A DNA stretch of 64,000 nucleotides from an uncultured Roseobacter sp. (GCF_947493125.1 NZ_CANLQB010000003.1:186001-250000); one strand, 5' to 3'. Shown: positions 53,058 through 63,455, counted from the stretch's first letter. Program-made: numbers and translations. The notes: a model not told the origin generated them from the letters alone.

Positions 53058-53894
53058 TCAGTGCGCCATGAAGACCGGCACCTTGGCGTGTTCCAGCATC
53101 TCGCGCGTCGCGCCACCAAGGATCGCCTCTCGAAAACGGGAGTGCCCATAGGCGCCCATCACCAGCATGTCGGCGCCCATTTCGGTGACATGGCGCTGCA
53201 ACCGCTCGCTGATACGGGCGCCGTTGCGCGACATCACCTGTATATCACAGTTGACACCATGCCGGGACAGCATCACCGCCAACGCCCCGCCGGGATCTGA
53301 GCGGTCGGCGGCGTGTTCCGGCGGATCAATGATCGCGATATGCACCTCCTTGGCGGCGGTCAGGACGGGCATCGCCGCATGGATCGCACGCAGTGCCTCG
53401 GTGCTCTCGTTCCATCCGATCACGATACGCGACGGTGCGGCGACCGGGTCCATATCCGGCATCACGATCGTCGGGCATGACGCATCGAAGAGCAGCGCTT
53501 CGAGAATGAGGGTCTCCTCAGCGCTGCTGTGTTTGCGATAGGGCAGAGGCACAACGCTGAGATCAGCAAAGCGCGCGGCCAGCGCCAGAGGACGCCCGGC
53601 ATCCGCAAGCGTGGCGATGGCGTCTACGGCGGTCCAGCGGAGGTTTGCGGTCTTAAGCCAGGCATCGACTTCGACGCGGGTCTTTTCCGCCTTTCGATGC
53701 GCCTCTTCGAGCGCCGTCTGGACCAGAATCGCATTGGCCCCGACCTCGTAGTAGTTGCTTCGCGACCGATCCATGCCGAGGCACATTACATCCAGATGCG
53801 CGTCGAGGGTTTCCGCCATTGCGGCAGCTTGTGCCAGGGCGGCCTTGCCGGCTTCAAAGTCGGTCAGCGCGGTGAAGAGTGTCTTGAAGGTCAT
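53058..53894 (-). CDS. Universal stress protein, tandem
   Basis: A 278-aa universal stress protein of the two-domain type. The start MTFKTLFTALTDFEAGKAAL and the C-terminal ATP-binding type motif MGAYGHSRFREAILGGATREM are visible, with the second domain at about 160-278. Universal stress proteins between fnrL and ccoN are usual in Rhodobacteraceae. The start at 53894 was chosen for the standard N terminus; earlier in-frame codons look unrelated. It lies between fnrL (convergent) and ccoN (divergent), and may respond to the same FNR sites. Confidence 0.9.
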   Translation of the reverse strand: MTFKTLFTALTDFEAGKAALAQAAAMAETLDAHLDVMCLGMDRSRSNYYEVGANAILVQTALEEAHRKAEKTRVEVDAWLKTANLRWTAVDAIATLADAGRPLALAARFADLSVVPLPYRKHSSAEETLILEALLFDASCPTIVMPDMDPVAAPSRIVIGWNESTEALRAIHAAMPVLTAAKEVHIAIIDPPEHAADRSDPGGALAVMLSRHGVNCDIQVMSRNGARISERLQRHVTEMGADMLVMGAYGHSRFREAILGGATREMLEHAKVPVFMAH

Positions 53895-53954
53895 GGCGCA
53901 GGTCCTTTGTGGTGATCTTGCCTGCAAAACTAGCCTTCGCGCCCTGCGTGAACC

Positions 53955-53968
53955 TTGATCCTCGTCAG
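53955..53968. promoter_or_regulatory. Weak FNR-like site near usp
   Basis: TTGATCCTCGTCAG has one good half (TTGAT) and a poor second half. It is about 60 bases upstream of usp. It may be chance. Confidence 0.25.
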
Positions 53969-53986
53969 GCAAAAAGCCCAGGATTC

Positions 53987-54000
53987 TTGATGCAGATCAA
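53987..54000. promoter_or_regulatory. Perfect FNR box upstream of ccoN
   Basis: TTGATGCAGATCAA is a perfect TTGAT-N4-ATCAA site about 88 bases before the ccoN start codon. It is expected to bind FnrL and activate the cbb3 oxidase operon at low oxygen. Confidence 0.93.
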
Positions 54001-54087
54001 AGCGCGGCGAAGGTCAAACCGGCACATGCAAAGTATTGAGACGTTCCCACGCCCTGCGTGGGGCTAACCGTAAGGGAACCCGGAACA

Positions 54088-55701
54088 ATGAATACCGGAA
54101 CATCAAACTACGTGAAGCTGGTGGTCCTGGCGCTCGCCACGCTGTTTACGATGATCGCGGCCAGCTATGCCCGCGATCTCGCCTATCAGGTTCACATGAT
54201 CATCTTCATGATCGTTGCAGGGGGGCTGTTTTTGGTCACTCTGCGCGCGACGGATGAGCCCGCAAAGCCTATCCCCACCAACGAGTATTTCGACAGCGTC
54301 GTCCGCGCGGGCGTGATTGCAACTGCCTTCTGGGGCGTTGTCGGCTTTCTCGTGGGTGTGGTGATCGCCTTTCAGCTCGCTTTTCCACAGCTCAATTTCG
54401 AGTGGACACAGGGCTATGGCAACTTTGGCCGTCTGCGTCCGCTGCACACCTCGGCGGTGATTTTTGCATTTGGAGGCAACGCGCTGATCGCGTCGTCGTT
54501 CTACATCGTGCAGCGCACCTCGGCAGCGCGGCTTTGGGGCGGCAACCTGGGGTGGTTCGTGTTCTGGGGCTATCAGCTCTTTATCGTTCTTGCGGCGACG
54601 GGGTACCTTCTGGGCGGCACGCAGTCGAAAGAGTACGCCGAGCCCGAATGGTATGTGGACATCTGGTTGACCATTGTCTGGGTCGCGTTCCTCGCCTGTT
54701 TCCTCGGCACGATCATCCGGCGGAAAGAGCCGCATATCTATGTGGCGAACTGGTTCCTTTTGTCCTTCATCGTGACGGTGGCGATGCTGCATATTGTCAA
54801 CAACATCTCTATCCCCGTTTCGATCTGGGGCAGCAAATCGGTGCAGGTCTTCTCAGGCGTGCAGGATGCGATGGTGCAGTGGTGGTACGGCCACAACGCT
54901 GTGGGATTCTTCCTGACGGCCGGGTTCCTGGGCATGATGTACTACTTCGTGCCAAAGCAGGCCGAACGCCCGGTGTTCTCCTACAAACTGTCGATCATCC
55001 ACTTTTGGGCGCTGATCTTCCTCTATATCTGGGCCGGGCCGCACCACTTGCATTACACCGCACTCCCTGACTGGGCGTCTACGCTTGGCATGGTCTTCTC
55101 GATCATCCTGTGGATGCCCAGCTGGGGTGGGATGATCAATGGCCTGATGACGCTGCAAGGCGCCTGGGACAAGCTGCGCACCGACCCGGTGCTGCGGATG
55201 ATGGTCACCAGCCTCGCGTTCTACGGCATGTCCACCTTCGAGGGGCCGATGATGTCGATCCGCTCGGTCAACTCCCTGAGCCATTATACCGACTGGACCA
55301 TCGGGCACGTGCATTCCGGTGCGCTTGGCTGGAACGGGCTGATCACCTTTGGCGCGCTCTACTATCTGGTGCCCGTGCTCTGGAAGCGCGAGCGGCTCTA
55401 CAGCCTCAGCCTTGTGAGCTGGCACTTCTGGCTCGCGACCATCGGCATCGTGCTCTACGCCGCGTCCATGTGGGTGACCGGGATCATGGAGGGCTTGATG
55501 TGGCGCGAAGTGGATGCCAACGGTTTCCTCGTGAACAGCTTTGCCGACACCGTGAGCGCCAAGTTCCCCATGTATGTGGTGCGCGCTCTGGGTGGGGTGC
55601 TGTTCCTCGCTGGCTCGATCATCATGTGCTACAACCTGTGGATGACTGTCCGTGCGGCGCCTGCCAAGGCGACCCTCGGCACAGCCGTCCCTGCGGAATA
55701 A
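54088..55701 (+). CDS. ccoN: Cytochrome c oxidase cbb3-type subunit I
   Basis: A 537-aa haem-copper oxidase catalytic subunit of the cbb3 oxidase, with about 12 membrane helices. Haem and CuB ligand histidines are visible in [51 protein letters not shown] and [19 protein letters not shown]. It reduces oxygen to water at high affinity and pumps protons. ATG at 54088 is preceded by GGGAACCCGGAAC, a weak ribosome site. It opens ccoNOQP. Confidence 0.97.
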   Translation: MNTGTSNYVKLVVLALATLFTMIAASYARDLAYQVHMIIFMIVAGGLFLVTLRATDEPAKPIPTNEYFDSVVRAGVIATAFWGVVGFLVGVVIAFQLAFPQLNFEWTQGYGNFGRLRPLHTSAVIFAFGGNALIASSFYIVQRTSAARLWGGNLGWFVFWGYQLFIVLAATGYLLGGTQSKEYAEPEWYVDIWLTIVWVAFLACFLGTIIRRKEPHIYVANWFLLSFIVTVAMLHIVNNISIPVSIWGSKSVQVFSGVQDAMVQWWYGHNAVGFFLTAGFLGMMYYFVPKQAERPVFSYKLSIIHFWALIFLYIWAGPHHLHYTALPDWASTLGMVFSIILWMPSWGGMINGLMTLQGAWDKLRTDPVLRMMVTSLAFYGMSTFEGPMMSIRSVNSLSHYTDWTIGHVHSGALGWNGLITFGALYYLVPVLWKRERLYSLSLVSWHFWLATIGIVLYAASMWVTGIMEGLMWREVDANGFLVNSFADTVSAKFPMYVVRALGGVLFLAGSIIMCYNLWMTVRAAPAKATLGTAVPAE

Positions 55702-55713
55702 GGAGGGGCCAAG

Positions 55714-56439
55714 ATGTCGATCCTCACAAAACATAAGCTCATCGAAACCAACGCCACCCTGTTGCTGATCCTCAGCTTCCTGGTGGTGACCATCGGTGGC
55801 ATCGTGCAGATCGTGCCGCTCTTCTACCTCGAAAACACCATCGAGAAAGTGGAGGGGATGCGCCCCTATTCGCCGCTGGAGCTGGCGGGTCGCGACATCT
55901 ACATCCGCGAGGGTTGCTATGTGTGCCACAGCCAGATGATCCGCCCGATGCGGGACGAGGTCGAGCGCTACGGCCACTACAGCCTTGCCGCGGAATCGAT
56001 GTACGACCACCCGTTCCAGTGGGGCTCCAAGCGGACCGGCCCGGACCTGGCCCGCGTGGGTGGGCGCTATTCGGATGACTGGCACATCGACCACTTGCGC
56101 AACCCCAAGGCGGTGGTGCCGGAATCAATCATGCCACCCTATGCGTTCCTTGAGGAAACGCTGATCGAAGGCGATCATATCGAGGACTTGCTCCGGACTC
56201 ACCAACTGGTTGGTGTGCCCTATACAGACCAGATGATCGCGGAAGCGGCTGCGGACTTCCGGGCGCAGGCCGACCCCGACAGCGACTTTGACGGGCTGCT
56301 GGAGCGCTATCCGGGCGCACAGGTGCGCAACTTCGACGGCGCCCCTGGCATCTCCGAGGCCGATGCGATGATCGCTTATCTGCAAATGCTGGGCACGCTG
56401 GTCGACTTCTCGACCTTCACGCCTGACGCAAGCCGATAG
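55714..56439 (+). CDS. ccoO: Cytochrome c oxidase cbb3-type subunit II
   Basis: A 241-aa mono-haem cytochrome c subunit with an N-terminal membrane anchor ([20 protein letters not shown]) and a haem site CYVCH at about residues 69-73. It passes electrons to Cco[23 protein letters not shown] and a downstream Met region (ESIMPPYAF) are family features. It follows ccoN by 12 bases (AAGGAGGGG ribosome site). Confidence 0.96.
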   Translation: MSILTKHKLIETNATLLLILSFLVVTIGGIVQIVPLFYLENTIEKVEGMRPYSPLELAGRDIYIREGCYVCHSQMIRPMRDEVERYGHYSLAAESMYDHPFQWGSKRTGPDLARVGGRYSDDWHIDHLRNPKAVVPESIMPPYAFLEETLIEGDHIEDLLRTHQLVGVPYTDQMIAEAAADFRAQADPDSDFDGLLERYPGAQVRNFDGAPGISEADAMIAYLQMLGTLVDFSTFTPDASR

Positions 56440-56451
56440 GAGGGCCAAGAA

Positions 56452-56637
56452 ATGGAAACCTATTCGCTCCTGCGTGAATTCGCTGACAGCTGGATGCTTC
56501 TGGTCCTGTTCTGCGTCTTTGTGGGTATCTGGTTCTGGGTCATCCGGCCCGGATCGGGAAAGGCCCACCGCGAAGCCGCAACCATGATCTTCCGTAACGA
56601 TGAACGACCCGCGCCCCGAGAGGAGGCAGACAAATGA
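56452..56637 (+). CDS. ccoQ: Cbb3 oxidase subunit CcoQ
   Basis: A 61-aa single-helix protein ([21 protein letters not shown]) with a charged C terminus. CcoQ stabilises the cbb3 oxidase. Its ATGA end overlaps the start of ccoP. The small size and position are diagnostic. Confidence 0.93.
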   Translation: METYSLLREFADSWMLLVLFCVFVGIWFWVIRPGSGKAHREAATMIFRNDERPAPREEADK

Positions 56638-57497
56638 GCAAAGTACCCCCAAAGCAAGAGGGCGATCCGAACACCACCGGTCACAGCTGGGACGGGATCG
56701 AAGAGTTTGACAACCCGATGCCGCGCTGGTGGCTCTGGACGTTCTACGCCACCATCGTCTGGGGTGTGCTGTACACCATCGCCTATCCCGCCTGGCCGCT
56801 GGTGTCCTCGGCCACCGCTGGCCTTCTGGGATACTCGACCCGAGAGGAAGTGGCGGTTGAAATCGCTGCCGTTGAAGAGGCCAATGCGGGTATCAATGCG
56901 CGGCTGGCCGAAGCGGAACTGACAGAGATCTCCGCTGATGCGGACCTAAACAGCTATGCTGTTTCTTCCGGGGCCGCCGTCTTCCGGACTTGGTGCGCGC
57001 AATGTCACGGTTCTGGTGCCGCTGGCTTTGTGGGGTATCCAAATCTTCTGGATGATGACTGGTTGTGGGGGGGGGATATCGAGGCGATCCACACAACAAT
57101 CGCGCACGGGATCCGCAATGAGGATGATCCAGATGCGCGCTATTCGGAGATGCCGGCCTATGGCGACATCTTCGAACCTGAGGAGATCAGCCAAGTGGTC
57201 CACTACGTCATGTCGCTCTCAGGTGGGGAGCATGATGCCGCGCTGGCCGAGCCGGGGGCCGAACTGTTTGCCGATAATTGCGCGGCGTGTCACGGCGACA
57301 ACGGGCTCGGGAACACCGATCTCGGCGCACCGAATCTCGCCGATGCGATCTGGCTCTATGGGGGTGACGAAGAAACCCTGACCGAGACTGTGACCTATAG
57401 CCGCTATGGCGTGATGCCACCTTGGACAAACCGCTTGAGCGAGGCAGAGATCAGGGCGGTCGCACTTTATGTGCACCAGCTTGGCGGGGGGGAGTAA
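56634..57497 (+). CDS. ccoP: Cytochrome c oxidase cbb3-type subunit III
   Basis: A 287-aa di-haem cytochrome c. It starts [20 protein letters not shown], a membrane helix follows (about residues 33-55), then haem sites CAQCHG and CAACHG (about 121 and 218). It receives electrons from soluble or membrane cytochromes c. A run of nine G bases (57067-57075) codes for part of DDWLWGGD, which is a conserved CcoP motif. It ends the oxidase operon. Confidence 0.96.
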   Translation: MSKVPPKQEGDPNTTGHSWDGIEEFDNPMPRWWLWTFYATIVWGVLYTIAYPAWPLVSSATAGLLGYSTREEVAVEIAAVEEANAGINARLAEAELTEISADADLNSYAVSSGAAVFRTWCAQCHGSGAAGFVGYPNLLDDDWLWGGDIEAIHTTIAHGIRNEDDPDARYSEMPAYGDIFEPEEISQVVHYVMSLSGGEHDAALAEPGAELFADNCAACHGDNGLGNTDLGAPNLADAIWLYGGDEETLTETVTYSRYGVMPPWTNRLSEAEIRAVALYVHQLGGGE

Positions 57498-57586
57498 ACC
57501 CCGCCGAACCGGGGCCGGATTTGCGGTAAGCCGCCGCAGATACACGCCGGCCCCGACAGCTTCTTACCCTATCCGCAAGGACAGCC

Positions 57587-59017
57587 GTGACAGATCAAGC
57601 GCCGCCTCCCAGCCTCTACGCCGCTCGCGAGCCGATTTTTCCGCGCCGCGTTTCGGGGTCGTTTCGCAACCTCAAATGGGTGATCCTCGCGGTCACCCTC
57701 GGCATCTACTACCTCGTGCCCTGGATCCGCTGGGACCGCGGACCAGAGTTGCCCAACCAGGCCGTGCTGCTCGATCTGGCAAACCGGCGCTTCTACTTCT
57801 TCTGGATCGAGATCTGGAGCCACGAGTTCTATTTCGTTGCCGGGCTCTTGATCATGGCGGGGTTGGGGCTCTTCCTCTTCACCTCCGCCTTGGGCCGCGT
57901 CTGGTGCGGCTATGCCTGTCCGCAGACCGTCTGGACGGATCTGTTCATCCTCGTTGAACGCTGGGTCGAAGGAGATCGCAACGCCCGCCTGCGGCTGCAT
58001 CGGCAAGCGAAAATGGATGGGCGCAAGCTGCGGTTGCGGCTGACCAAATGGGTTCTCTGGCTGTTGATTGCCGTGGCAACCGGTGGGGCCTGGGTTTTCT
58101 ACTTCGCCGATGCGCCGACACTCTTTGTCGATCTCTTCACCGGGCAGGCGCACGCTGTGGCCTACATCACCGTCGCGATCCTGACGGCGACGACCTTCGT
58201 CTTCGGCGGCTTCATGCGGGAGCAGATCTGCATCTACGCCTGCCCCTGGCCGCGCATCCAGGCCGCGATGATGGACGAAGACACACTCACCGTCGCCTAT
58301 CGTGAATGGCGGGGCGAGCCGCGCAAACACAGCCAGGAGGCCAAGACACAGCCGCAGGGCGACTGCATCGATTGTATGGCCTGCGTCAACGTCTGCCCCA
58401 TGGGCATCGACATTCGCGACGGACAGCAGCTTGAGTGCATCACCTGCGCGCTTTGCATCGACGCCTGCGATGATGTGATGGAGCGTATTGGCAAGCCGCG
58501 GGGGCTGATCGACTATATTGCCCTGTCTGACGAAGAGCGGGAACGTGCCGGCGCCGAACCGCGAGCAGTCTGGAAGCACGTCTTCCGTCCGCGCACACTT
58601 CTCTATACGGCGCTTTGGAGCGGTGTCGGTGTCGCTCTTCTCGTGGCGCTGTTCATCCGCGCAGAGATCGAGATGACCGTGGCTGCCGTGCGTAATCCGA
58701 CGTTTGTCACGCTCTCCGACGGCTCGATCCGCAATACCTACGACATCCGCCTGCGTAACAAGAACAACGATGAGCGGCTTTTCCGCTTGTCGCTCGCCGG
58801 TGATCCGGCACTGCGGATCCAACTTGAGGGCACACCTTACGGGTCAGTCGATGTCCCCGCCGACACCTCCCTGTTGCAGCGGGTTTATGTCATCGCCCCG
58901 CCGGGGTCTGACCCCGCCGAAGCCGCGCGTACCGATCTGCGGTTCTGGGTTGAGGATCTGACGAATGGTGACCGTGCCTACAAGGACAGCAGCTTTAACG
59001 GCAAAGGAGACGAGTAA
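57587..59017 (+). CDS. ccoG: Cbb3 oxidase maturation protein CcoG
   Basis: A 476-aa membrane ferredoxin-type protein (RdxA/CcoG). About five hydrophobic helices, two [4Fe-4S] motifs (CIDCMACVNVCPMG and CITCALCIDACD), and a C-terminal immunoglobulin-like domain. It reduces copper(II) for assembly of the cbb3 oxidase copper centre. It begins 89 bases after ccoP and overlaps ccoH by one base; probably one transcript with ccoHIS. Confidence 0.95.
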   Translation: MTDQAPPPSLYAAREPIFPRRVSGSFRNLKWVILAVTLGIYYLVPWIRWDRGPELPNQAVLLDLANRRFYFFWIEIWSHEFYFVAGLLIMAGLGLFLFTSALGRVWCGYACPQTVWTDLFILVERWVEGDRNARLRLHRQAKMDGRKLRLRLTKWVLWLLIAVATGGAWVFYFADAPTLFVDLFTGQAHAVAYITVAILTATTFVFGGFMREQICIYACPWPRIQAAMMDEDTLTVAYREWRGEPRKHSQEAKTQPQGDCIDCMACVNVCPMGIDIRDGQQLECITCALCIDACDDVMERIGKPRGLIDYIALSDEERERAGAEPRAVWKHVFRPRTLLYTALWSGVGVALLVALFIRAEIEMTVAAVRNPTFVTLSDGSIRNTYDIRLRNKNNDERLFRLSLAGDPALRIQLEGTPYGSVDVPADTSLLQRVYVIAPPGSDPAEAARTDLRFWVEDLTNGDRAYKDSSFNGKGDE

Positions 59018-59490
59018 TGACATCAGCGCCCAAACAACTGACAGGTCGCCATGTGGCCTTGATCTTCGTCTCGGCCTTCACCGTTATCATCGGCGTCAAC
59101 CTGACGCTTGCCTATAACGCGCTGAGCACCTTTCCCGGCCTCGAAGTGAAGAACTCCTATGTGGCCAGCCAGACGTTCGATGAAAACCGTGCCGCACAGC
59201 AGGCGCTCGGCTGGTCGGTGCTGGCACAGGCTCGCGGCGATGACGTTGTCCTGTCGATCACAAACAGCGCGGGTCGGCCAGTCGAGGTGAATGAACTGGA
59301 GGCCACGTTGGGGCGCGCGACCCATGTGCGCGATGATCAGACGCCAGCCTTCGTCTTCGACGGAACGGCCTATGTCGCGCCCGCGACTCTCGCACCCGGC
59401 AATTGGAACCTGCGGATGAAGGCCGTCGCGGATGATGGAACAGTCTTTCAGCAGCGTGTCATCCTGCACGTTCCCCGAGCCAAGTCGTGA
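59017..59490 (+). CDS. ccoH: FixH/CcoH family protein
   Basis: A 157-aa FixH/CcoH protein, required for assembly of the cbb3 oxidase. It has an N-terminal membrane helix (ALIFVSAFTVIIGVNLTLAY) and the periplasmic domain with NSYVASQTFDENRAAQQALGW, a family signature. The start ATG at 59017 overlaps the end of ccoG. It ends by overlapping ccoI (GTGA). Confidence 0.93.
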   Translation: MTSAPKQLTGRHVALIFVSAFTVIIGVNLTLAYNALSTFPGLEVKNSYVASQTFDENRAAQQALGWSVLAQARGDDVVLSITNSAGRPVEVNELEATLGRATHVRDDQTPAFVFDGTAYVAPATLAPGNWNLRMKAVADDGTVFQQRVILHVPRAKS

Positions 59491-61676
59491 CGACCGTCAC
59501 CACAAATACGGCGGTTGCCTGTCCGGGGTGCCTTGCCGGGCCCGTTGATCCCATCGATGCACCATCAAAAGATGCGCGGATCCTGCTGTCCTTGCCGACG
59601 GTCCATTGCCAGGCCTGCATCGCCAAAGTCGAGCGTGCCCTGAATTCGTACTTGGGCGTGACTTCGGCCCGTGTGAACCTGACACTGAAACGGGCCATGA
59701 TCGAGGCGGCCCCCGAGGTCGAGACCGGCACCCTGATCGATCTTCTTGCCGATGAAGGGTTTGAAGCCCACGAACTGGACGCCGGTGCCCTCAGTGAAAC
59801 GACGACCCGGACGGCGGGGCGGGACCTGCTCATGCGCCTCGCTGTGGCCGGCTTTGCCTCGATGAACGTGATGTTGCTGTCCGTGGCCGTATGGTCCGGC
59901 GCCGAAGACGCGACGCGCGACCTCTTCCATTGGATTTCAGCGGCCATTGCTTTGCCCGCCATCTCGTTCTCGGCGCAGCCGTTCTTCGTGAATGCCTGGC
60001 ATGCGCTGCGTGTCGGCCGGCTTAACATGGATGTGCCGATCAGCCTCGCAATCGTCCTGGCCTTGGTCACGTCGCTCTGGGAGACCTGGCTCTCCGGCCA
60101 TCATGCGTATTTTGACGCCGCGCTGACGCTGACGTTCTTTCTGCTCGCGGGGCGTTGGCTTGACGCGCGCGCCCGCTCTGCAGCCCGCTCTGCTGCGGAG
60201 GAATTGACAGCTCTTGAGGTTCCGCGCGCATTGCGCTGGTCCGAGAATGGCCCTGTCGAGGTCGCTGTTTCGGAGTTGCAGGTGGGTGATCGTGTGCTGG
60301 TGCGCCCCGGCGCGCGCGCGCCGGTTGACGGCGAGGTTGTGAACGGTCAGTCGGAGGTGGACCGGGCCCTGCTCACCGGAGAGACCCTGCCTGAGCGGCG
60401 ATGCCCCGGAGACATGATCAGCGCGGGTGAGGTCAACCTGACCGGGCCGCTGACCCTTCGTGCGACGGCCGTCGGTCAGGATACCTCGCTACAGCGCATG
60501 GCGGCTCTGGTCACCATCGCGGAAAGCGGTCGGTCGCGTTACACATCCTTGGCGGACCGCGCGGCGAAGCTCTACGCACCGGGCGTTCACATCTTGTCAG
60601 CCCTGGCCTTTATCGGATGGTTGATTTGGTCGGGCGACATGCGGGTCTCGTTGAATATTGCGGCGGCTGTTCTGATCATAACCTGCCCCTGCGCGCTCGG
60701 GTTGGCCGTGCCAGCCGTCACAACCGCGGCCTCAGGGCGCCTGTTTGGCCAAGGGCTTCTGATCAAGAGCGCCACAGCGCTTGAGCGGCTGGCCGAGGTC
60801 GACACCGTCGTGTTCGACAAGACCGGAACGTTGACCACCGGCAAGCCCCAACTGACCAATTGGGACGATTTGCAGGCACAGCAAAAGGCGGTCGCATATG
60901 CTTTGGCACTGGGGTCTCAGCACCCGTTGTCGCTGGCGATTGTCGAGATGGCGCGCGCTCAGGGCTGTGAGCAGGTACAGCTGTCAGATACCAGCGAAAT
61001 ACCGGGGTTTGGTGTCGAGGCATCTTTTGGATCGGAGAAGGTGCGCATGGGGCGGCCCGACTGGATCGGCGTTGTCTCGGATGGAGACGAAATCTGTACT
61101 GCTCTGCAGGTGGGCGGTGCGGCGCCGATCCTGCTGACCTTCACTGACACGGCGCGCTTGGGGGCTGATCAGCTTTTGACAGCGCTGAAGGATCAGGGGT
61201 TTGACGTCGTGCTGTTGTCAGGTGACCGGACCGCAGCCGTCGAAGCCTTTGCAGATGCGCTTGGGATTGATGAGTGGCACGCGAGCATGTTGCCGCAAGA
61301 GAAGGCGGAATTCGTTGCGGAGCTTGGTGATCAGGGGCGCCGCGTGCTGATGGTCGGTGATGGCCTGAATGACACAGCCGCGTTGGCCTCCGCGCATGTC
61401 TCGATCAGCCCCGCACAGGCGCTTGATGCCGCGCGCGCAGCCTCTGACATGGTCTTGCTTGGCCAGACCCTGTCTCCGATTGCCGATGCGGTTGCGGTGG
61501 CCCGGCAAGCCACACGACGCATCCGCGAGAACTTCCAGATTGCCACTCTCTACAATGTCATCGCAGTGCCTTTGGCCGTGGCGGGGATGGCGACACCGCT
61601 CATAGCGGCGCTGGCCATGTCAACATCCTCTATCTCGGTGTCGCTCAATGCGCTGCGAATTGGAGGACGTCGATGA
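59487..61676 (+). CDS. ccoI: Copper-translocating P-type ATPase CcoI
   Basis: A 729-aa P1B-type ATPase. An N-terminal metal-binding domain has HCQACIAKVE (CxxC, about residues 40-46), the membrane metal site is CPC (ITCPCALGLAVPAVTTA), the phosphorylation site DKTGTLTTGKP, and the hinge GDGLNDTAAL. It supplies copper for the oxidase. The reading frame starts at GTG 59487, overlapping ccoH. It ends overlapping ccoS by ATGA. Confidence 0.96.
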   Translation: MTTVTTNTAVACPGCLAGPVDPIDAPSKDARILLSLPTVHCQACIAKVERALNSYLGVTSARVNLTLKRAMIEAAPEVETGTLIDLLADEGFEAHELDAGALSETTTRTAGRDLLMRLAVAGFASMNVMLLSVAVWSGAEDATRDLFHWISAAIALPAISFSAQPFFVNAWHALRVGRLNMDVPISLAIVLALVTSLWETWLSGHHAYFDAALTLTFFLLAGRWLDARARSAARSAAEELTALEVPRALRWSENGPVEVAVSELQVGDRVLVRPGARAPVDGEVVNGQSEVDRALLTGETLPERRCPGDMISAGEVNLTGPLTLRATAVGQDTSLQRMAALVTIAESGRSRYTSLADRAAKLYAPGVHILSALAFIGWLIWSGDMRVSLNIAAAVLIITCPCALGLAVPAVTTAASGRLFGQGLLIKSATALERLAEVDTVVFDKTGTLTTGKPQLTNWDDLQAQQKAVAYALALGSQHPLSLAIVEMARAQGCEQVQLSDTSEIPGFGVEASFGSEKVRMGRPDWIGVVSDGDEICTALQVGGAAPILLTFTDTARLGADQLLTALKDQGFDVVLLSGDRTAAVEAFADALGIDEWHASMLPQEKAEFVAELGDQGRRVLMVGDGLNDTAALASAHVSISPAQALDAARAASDMVLLGQTLSPIADAVAVARQATRRIRENFQIATLYNVIAVPLAVAGMATPLIAALAMSTSSISVSLNALRIGGRR

Positions 61677-61834
61677 ACGTTTTGGCCTACCTGATCCCCA
61701 TCTCGCTCATCCTCGGAGGCTTGGGCCTTCTGGGGTTTCTCTATACGCTCAAGTCACGCCAGTATGATGATCCGGAGGGCGACAGTCGTCGGATCCTCAG
61801 CGATACCTGGGACGATTATCCCAAAGACGACTAG
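61673..61834 (+). CDS. ccoS: Cbb3 oxidase assembly protein CcoS
   Basis: A 53-aa protein: an N-terminal membrane helix (ISLILGGLGLLGFLYTLKSR) and a cytoplasmic tail with YDDPEGDSRRI, the typical CcoS pattern. It is needed for cofactor insertion in the cbb3 oxidase. Its ATG at 61673 overlaps the ccoI stop. It is the last gene of ccoGHIS. Confidence 0.94.
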   Translation: MNVLAYLIPISLILGGLGLLGFLYTLKSRQYDDPEGDSRRILSDTWDDYPKDD

Positions 61835-61842
61835 GCTGGTCG

Positions 61843-63288
61843 TCAGGACGGTCCAACCATCTGGCAGCTGATATTTCTGGCTGTGAGCCTGCGGCAGGCA
61901 AGATCTGCGCTTTCTTGCGTCATGCCCAGGAAATTCGCTTCAAAGCCCGTCGGCTTCTTCACAACCTTGCGCAACGTACCTTCCAGCGTGGTCATCTCTG
62001 CAAGGGCTGTCGTGACCAAGGCGCGTTCCGCATTGTACCGCGTGGTGTAGCGGCCGACGTTTACGCCCCACTGATGCCCCCCGGATGTCGACAGGCGTGT
62101 CACGACTTCATTCTCCTCCGCGGCGCCTTCTGCCTCGGCCAGGGTTTCATCTGCAGGTCGCAGGATGGGCCGCAGGCTGACACCAGCCAAGCCGTTGGAG
62201 GCTGACGCCGTCGTTGGCGCGGGCTCGATCGGGGTTTCTTGTGCTGCGATCAAAGCCATTTGAATGTCAGAGGACAGAACGCCGCTGGTGCTGGCCTGCG
62301 CCGCTGCGGGAGGGGGCGTCGTTGCGGCTGGTGCCGCGGCTATCAAGCTGCCCGCTCTCATCTGAGGGCGTAGGCTGGTTCGGGTAAGCCCACTCGTACG
62401 CACGATTTTTCCGGCTCCACCACGGACGTACGCCGGTTTCTTGGGTTTGCGCAAGGTGACCCGCGAGGGTGCGCGCTTGAACCCCATGTCGAGCAACTCG
62501 GCCACACGCGCATTCCGCGCGCTTGTGGACGTGCCGCCAAAAACCGTCGCAATGATCCGCTCGCGGCCGCGCTCGGCGGAGGCGACCAAGTTGAACCCTG
62601 CAGCGCGCGTGTACCCGGTCTTGATACCGTCTGCGCCACGATAGGCTGACAACAGTCGCCGATTGGTATTGGCAACTTCGCGCACGCCTGCGTTGGTCGA
62701 GCGGCGCGAAAAGAGATTGTAGTACTCCGGATAGTCATACAGCACATGACGGCCCAGGATCGACATGTCACGCGCCGTCGACAGATGGCCGGATTCGGTC
62801 AGGCCGTGCGCGTTCTTGAAGGTCGTTCTGGTCATGCCCAAGGCTTTGGCTGTGCGGTTCATCCGGCGTGCAAAGGCAGCTTCGGAGCCTTCCAAGGCCT
62901 CACCGATGGCCGTCGCCGCGTCATTGGCAGATTTCACGGCAGCGGCGCGGATCAAGTAGCGAAATGCGATTCGCTGCCCCGGCTTGAGTCCAAGCTTGGA
63001 GGGAGGTTCAGAGGCTGCAAACCGGGAAATCTTGACCTTGGTGTCGAGTGTGATTTCGCCCTGCTCAACAGCCTGGAAAGCAATGTATAGCGTCATCATC
63101 TTGGTGAGAGAGGCCGGGTGCAGGCGTGTGTCGGCATTTCGAGAGTGCAGGACCTCGCCGGATCGTGCATCCATGACGTAGGCCGCGTAGGGTGCTGCCA
63201 CCGCACTCAGCGGCACGATGACCAACATCCATAAAGCTGCCAGAATAAATAGCCCGTACCGGGCCGGCACCGCGCGCCGAACCTTCAT
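61843..63288 (-). CDS. D-alanyl-D-alanine carboxypeptidase with SPOR domain
   Basis: A 481-aa penicillin-binding protein of the DacA type. It starts with MKVRRAVPARYGLFILAALW, a signal peptide/anchor. The catalytic residues are SLTK (SxxK, about residues 60-63), SAN (SxN) and KTGYT (KTG). The C-terminal SPOR domain (about 405-481, HQWGVNVGRYTTRYNAERAL) binds denuded peptidoglycan and is joined through an Ala/Pro-rich linker. It trims the terminal D-Ala of stem peptides in the periplasm. The start at 63288 was preferred to a GTG codon 24 bases earlier. It converges on ccoS. Confidence 0.92.
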   Translation of the reverse strand: MKVRRAVPARYGLFILAALWMLVIVPLSAVAAPYAAYVMDARSGEVLHSRNADTRLHPASLTKMMTLYIAFQAVEQGEITLDTKVKISRFAASEPPSKLGLKPGQRIAFRYLIRAAAVKSANDAATAIGEALEGSEAAFARRMNRTAKALGMTRTTFKNAHGLTESGHLSTARDMSILGRHVLYDYPEYYNLFSRRSTNAGVREVANTNRRLLSAYRGADGIKTGYTRAAGFNLVASAERGRERIIATVFGGTSTSARNARVAELLDMGFKRAPSRVTLRKPKKPAYVRGGAGKIVRTSGLTRTSLRPQMRAGSLIAAAPAATTPPPAAAQASTSGVLSSDIQMALIAAQETPIEPAPTTASASNGLAGVSLRPILRPADETLAEAEGAAEENEVVTRLSTSGGHQWGVNVGRYTTRYNAERALVTTALAEMTTLEGTLRKVVKKPTGFEANFLGMTQESADLACRRLTARNISCQMVGPS

Positions 63289-63432
63289 GATAACCTGCCT
63301 TTTCTGCCTCACGCCGCCGATTAGTCGACTGGCTATTTTATTGTGTGCGAGACTAACACAGCTTTGGATTTCTATAAAGTCTTTGATTTAAAGTATTTGC
63401 GTTAAGTTTTGATGAACCCGAATCCACATCTG

Positions 63433-63455
63433 GGGGGCCAACACCCTAGGCCCCC
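63433..63455. other. Hairpin in the gap before the D,D-carboxypeptidase gene
   Basis: GGGGGCC (63433-63439) pairs with GGCCCCC (63449-63455). It is followed by A-runs on the plus strand and preceded by a T-run on the minus strand, so it is not a standard terminator for the HAD gene. The rest of the 220-base gap is AT-rich near 63340-63410 and probably holds the promoter of the carboxypeptidase gene. Confidence 0.4.

Noticed and set aside
57067-57075. Nine consecutive G bases inside ccoP as a phase-variation tract
   Set aside because: They code for the conserved WGG part of DDWLWGGD, so codon choice explains them. A mid-gene slip would simply destroy the oxidase.
63433-63455. Hairpin as terminator of the HAD gene
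   Set aside because: On the minus strand the T-run comes before the stem, not after it, so it does not fit a rho-independent terminator.
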